In this document: positions 63,011 to 64,000 of the stretch, one piece after another
How positions within the stretch are numbered: position 1 is the stretch's first letter
Layout of the letters: every line of letters begins with the position of its first letter
Assembly: GCF_003226325.1 (NCBI RefSeq)
Contig: NZ_PDOD01000002.1
Location: forward strand, 682,001 to 746,000
Direction: 5' to 3'
Origin: Salipaludibacillus keqinensis
GTDB taxonomy: Bacteria > Bacillota > Bacilli > Bacillales > Salisediminibacteriaceae
Length of the DNA stretch: 64,000 nt
Made by a program: the position numbers and the translations under genes
Notes under the pieces: generated by a model
Seen by the model: only the letters and a program-made list of their open reading frames with translations
The model's database searches: none
Told to the model about the DNA's origin: nothing

Positions 63011-63917
63011 AGTGAACCTTCTCCTTCGCTTCTTCTAACCAATGAACAAATTTTGCTACGATCTTTTTTGACACATCCCATTGATTTGAAAGAGCAACAT
63101 ATCGCTTTTCTACTTCATCATCATTTCTTGTTTTGTTAAACCAACTGGCGAATTCAACATATTCTGTCGGATAAACGAGGCGAGATAACAACAAGAGGCC
63201 GTTTTCATTTTTTAAAGGAAATGACTCATTTAAGCCGTTGAAAACAAGGTCAAGACGATCTTCTCCGTAGTTCTCTACCCACTTTCTTAAACACGAGCAA
63301 AGAACGTCCACAGAAGGCTTTAATTCCGTCCCTTTATTTTCCCAGAACAGCTGTCCATCAATTTCCTTTGCTTGACTAAAAGATTCTATTGCAAGCACCC
63401 TCTGCATCTGACCATCTACTTCAACACTTCTTGCTAATCCATCAGCTTTTTTTTCTCGCTGTCTCGCTTCTTTTCTCATCTTTTCTAACACTCTAAAACG
63501 AGGGGTTGATGAAGGAAAAGGAACGTCAATGAACGCTGATATACGCTCCTTTGATTGGTTTACAGGTGGATCTGTTTCCTCTATTGGAACTAAAACATAG
63601 TTACCGAGGAACTGACCCATTTCCTCGGGATAATCTGAAACAGGGAACGATGAATCAACGACATCATGAAGAGTCATCCAGCCTGCCTCTATAGGTATAG
63701 CTTTGTCTCCATTAACCGTTTGGATCATTCGATCTGTTAGAACTCCGGCGTGCTCTGCAAACCGATCTCGCCATTGCATATGATGCTTCATTTGTTCCTC
63801 GTCTGTCCAAAGGTGTAGAGCTTTAATTCCTCTTTCGGTGTTTATGAACTTATTTTTCTCGAGCCATTCTACTTGCTGAAAAGGAAAGTGACTCTCAATA
63901 TGATGAAGCTCAATCAT
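62994..63917 (-). CDS. Probable spore-coat-associated protein between spoVID and ysxE
   Basis: 307-residue protein I cannot name. The N-terminal half shows a weak kinase N-lobe pattern (ERGIKALHLWTDEEQMKHHM, then GDKAIPIEAGWMTLHDVVDSS), similar to CotS-type proteins, but no catalytic loop is visible. There is no signal or membrane segment. GGGGGGAAGG lies just ahead of the ATG. It overlaps ysxE by 17 bp and follows spoVID by 12 bp, so it is read with two coat genes and is likely a coat or coat-assembly protein. Confidence 0.6.
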   Translation of the reverse strand: MIELHHIESHFPFQQVEWLEKNKFINTERGIKALHLWTDEEQMKHHMQWRDRFAEHAGVLTDRMIQTVNGDKAIPIEAGWMTLHDVVDSSFPVSDYPEEMGQFLGNYVLVPIEETDPPVNQSKERISAFIDVPFPSSTPRFRVLEKMRKEARQREKKADGLARSVEVDGQMQRVLAIESFSQAKEIDGQLFWENKGTELKPSVDVLCSCLRKWVENYGEDRLDLVFNGLNESFPLKNENGLLLLSRLVYPTEYVEFASWFNKTRNDDEVEKRYVALSNQWDVSKKIVAKFVHWLEEAKEKVHYEQIN

Positions 63918-63929
63918 CTTCCTTCCCCC

Positions 63930-64000
63930 CTATCTGGATGAAGACGATTTACGTACAGGAATATACAAGAGTTGCCCTTCTGACACTTCCTCATCCTTAA
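63930..64000 (-). CDS. spoVID: Stage VI sporulation protein SpoVID (3' end only)
   Basis: The last 22 codons before a TAG stop read KDEEVSEGQLLYIPVRK followed by a Ser-rich end. This is the final strand of a LysM repeat, as at the C-terminus of SpoVID, which anchors the spore coat. The neighbouring ysxE and valS support the name. The rest lies beyond the right edge. Confidence 0.75.
   Translation of the reverse strand, partial: KDEEVSEGQLLYIPVRKSSSSR

Overview
The window comes from an endospore-forming, low-GC Gram-positive bacterium of the Bacillaceae. The evidence is the sporulation genes (spoVID end, ysxE, spoIIB, spoIVFA, spoIVFB), the ribosomal protein L27 N-terminal extension with its Prp protease, a valS T-box leader, an L21 leader and a Lia-type envelope-stress operon. 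Secreted and surface domains are strongly acidic (PilN tail, PilO insert, solute-binding-protein linkers, a VanW-family protein), which suggests a salt- or alkali-loving member. That habitat is an inference. No species is claimed.

Most of the window, read on the minus strand from 64000 downwards, is an expanded version of the conserved Bacillus block spoVID-ysxE-valS-folC-comC-spoIIB-maf-radC-mreBCD-minCD-spoIVFA-spoIVFB-rplU-prp-rpmA. Extra modules sit inside it: dat and a liaI-like/liaH/liaF/liaS/liaR operon plus two tandem ATP-grasp ligases between valS and folC; a diguanylate cyclase, a VanW-family protein and a complete type IV pilus locus between folC and spoIIB; aspA between spoIIB and maf; a sugar ABC transporter with a LacI-type regulator between minD and spoIVFA; and rng ahead of rplU. 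The block breaks after rpmA, where spo0B and obg would be expected and an MBL-fold hydrolase lies instead.

Layout: 1-2884, peptide/nickel-type ABC transporter (permeases and lipoprotein). 3323-4537, a small membrane protein and a thioredoxin/BdbC disulfide-forming pair. 4694-6517, PAS-GGDEF-EAL protein. 6756-8541 (plus strand), small thioredoxin-like protein, KTSC protein, alanine dehydrogenase. 8600-9000, no intact gene but two strong palindromes and a chemoreceptor remnant. 9020-14953, yisL and the pstS-C-A-B-phoU-response-regulator operon, with a PhoP box in front of pstS. 15163-20350, MBL hydrolase, rpmA-prp-rplU, rng, spoIVFB, spoIVFA. 20683-25692, sugar ABC transporter with operators. 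25813-25930, 21-bp tandem repeats. 25994-34398, minDC, mreBCD, radC, maf, aspA, spoIIB. 34500-48288, type IV pilus region: pilB-pilT-pilC-pilin-peptidase-pilM-pilN-pilO on the minus strand and three pilin-like proteins divergently on the plus strand. 48530-53585, diguanylate cyclase, folC, ATP-grasp pair. 53622-57151, lia operon. 57302-64000, repeats, dat, valS with T-box, ysxE, a likely coat-associated protein and the spoVID end.

The least familiar parts are the divergent minor-pilin genes whose pilin heads carry predicted beta-helix domains, the acidic extracellular tails on PilN and PilO, the tandem ATP-grasp ligases, an orphan response regulator closing the pst operon, and several intergenic repeat families.
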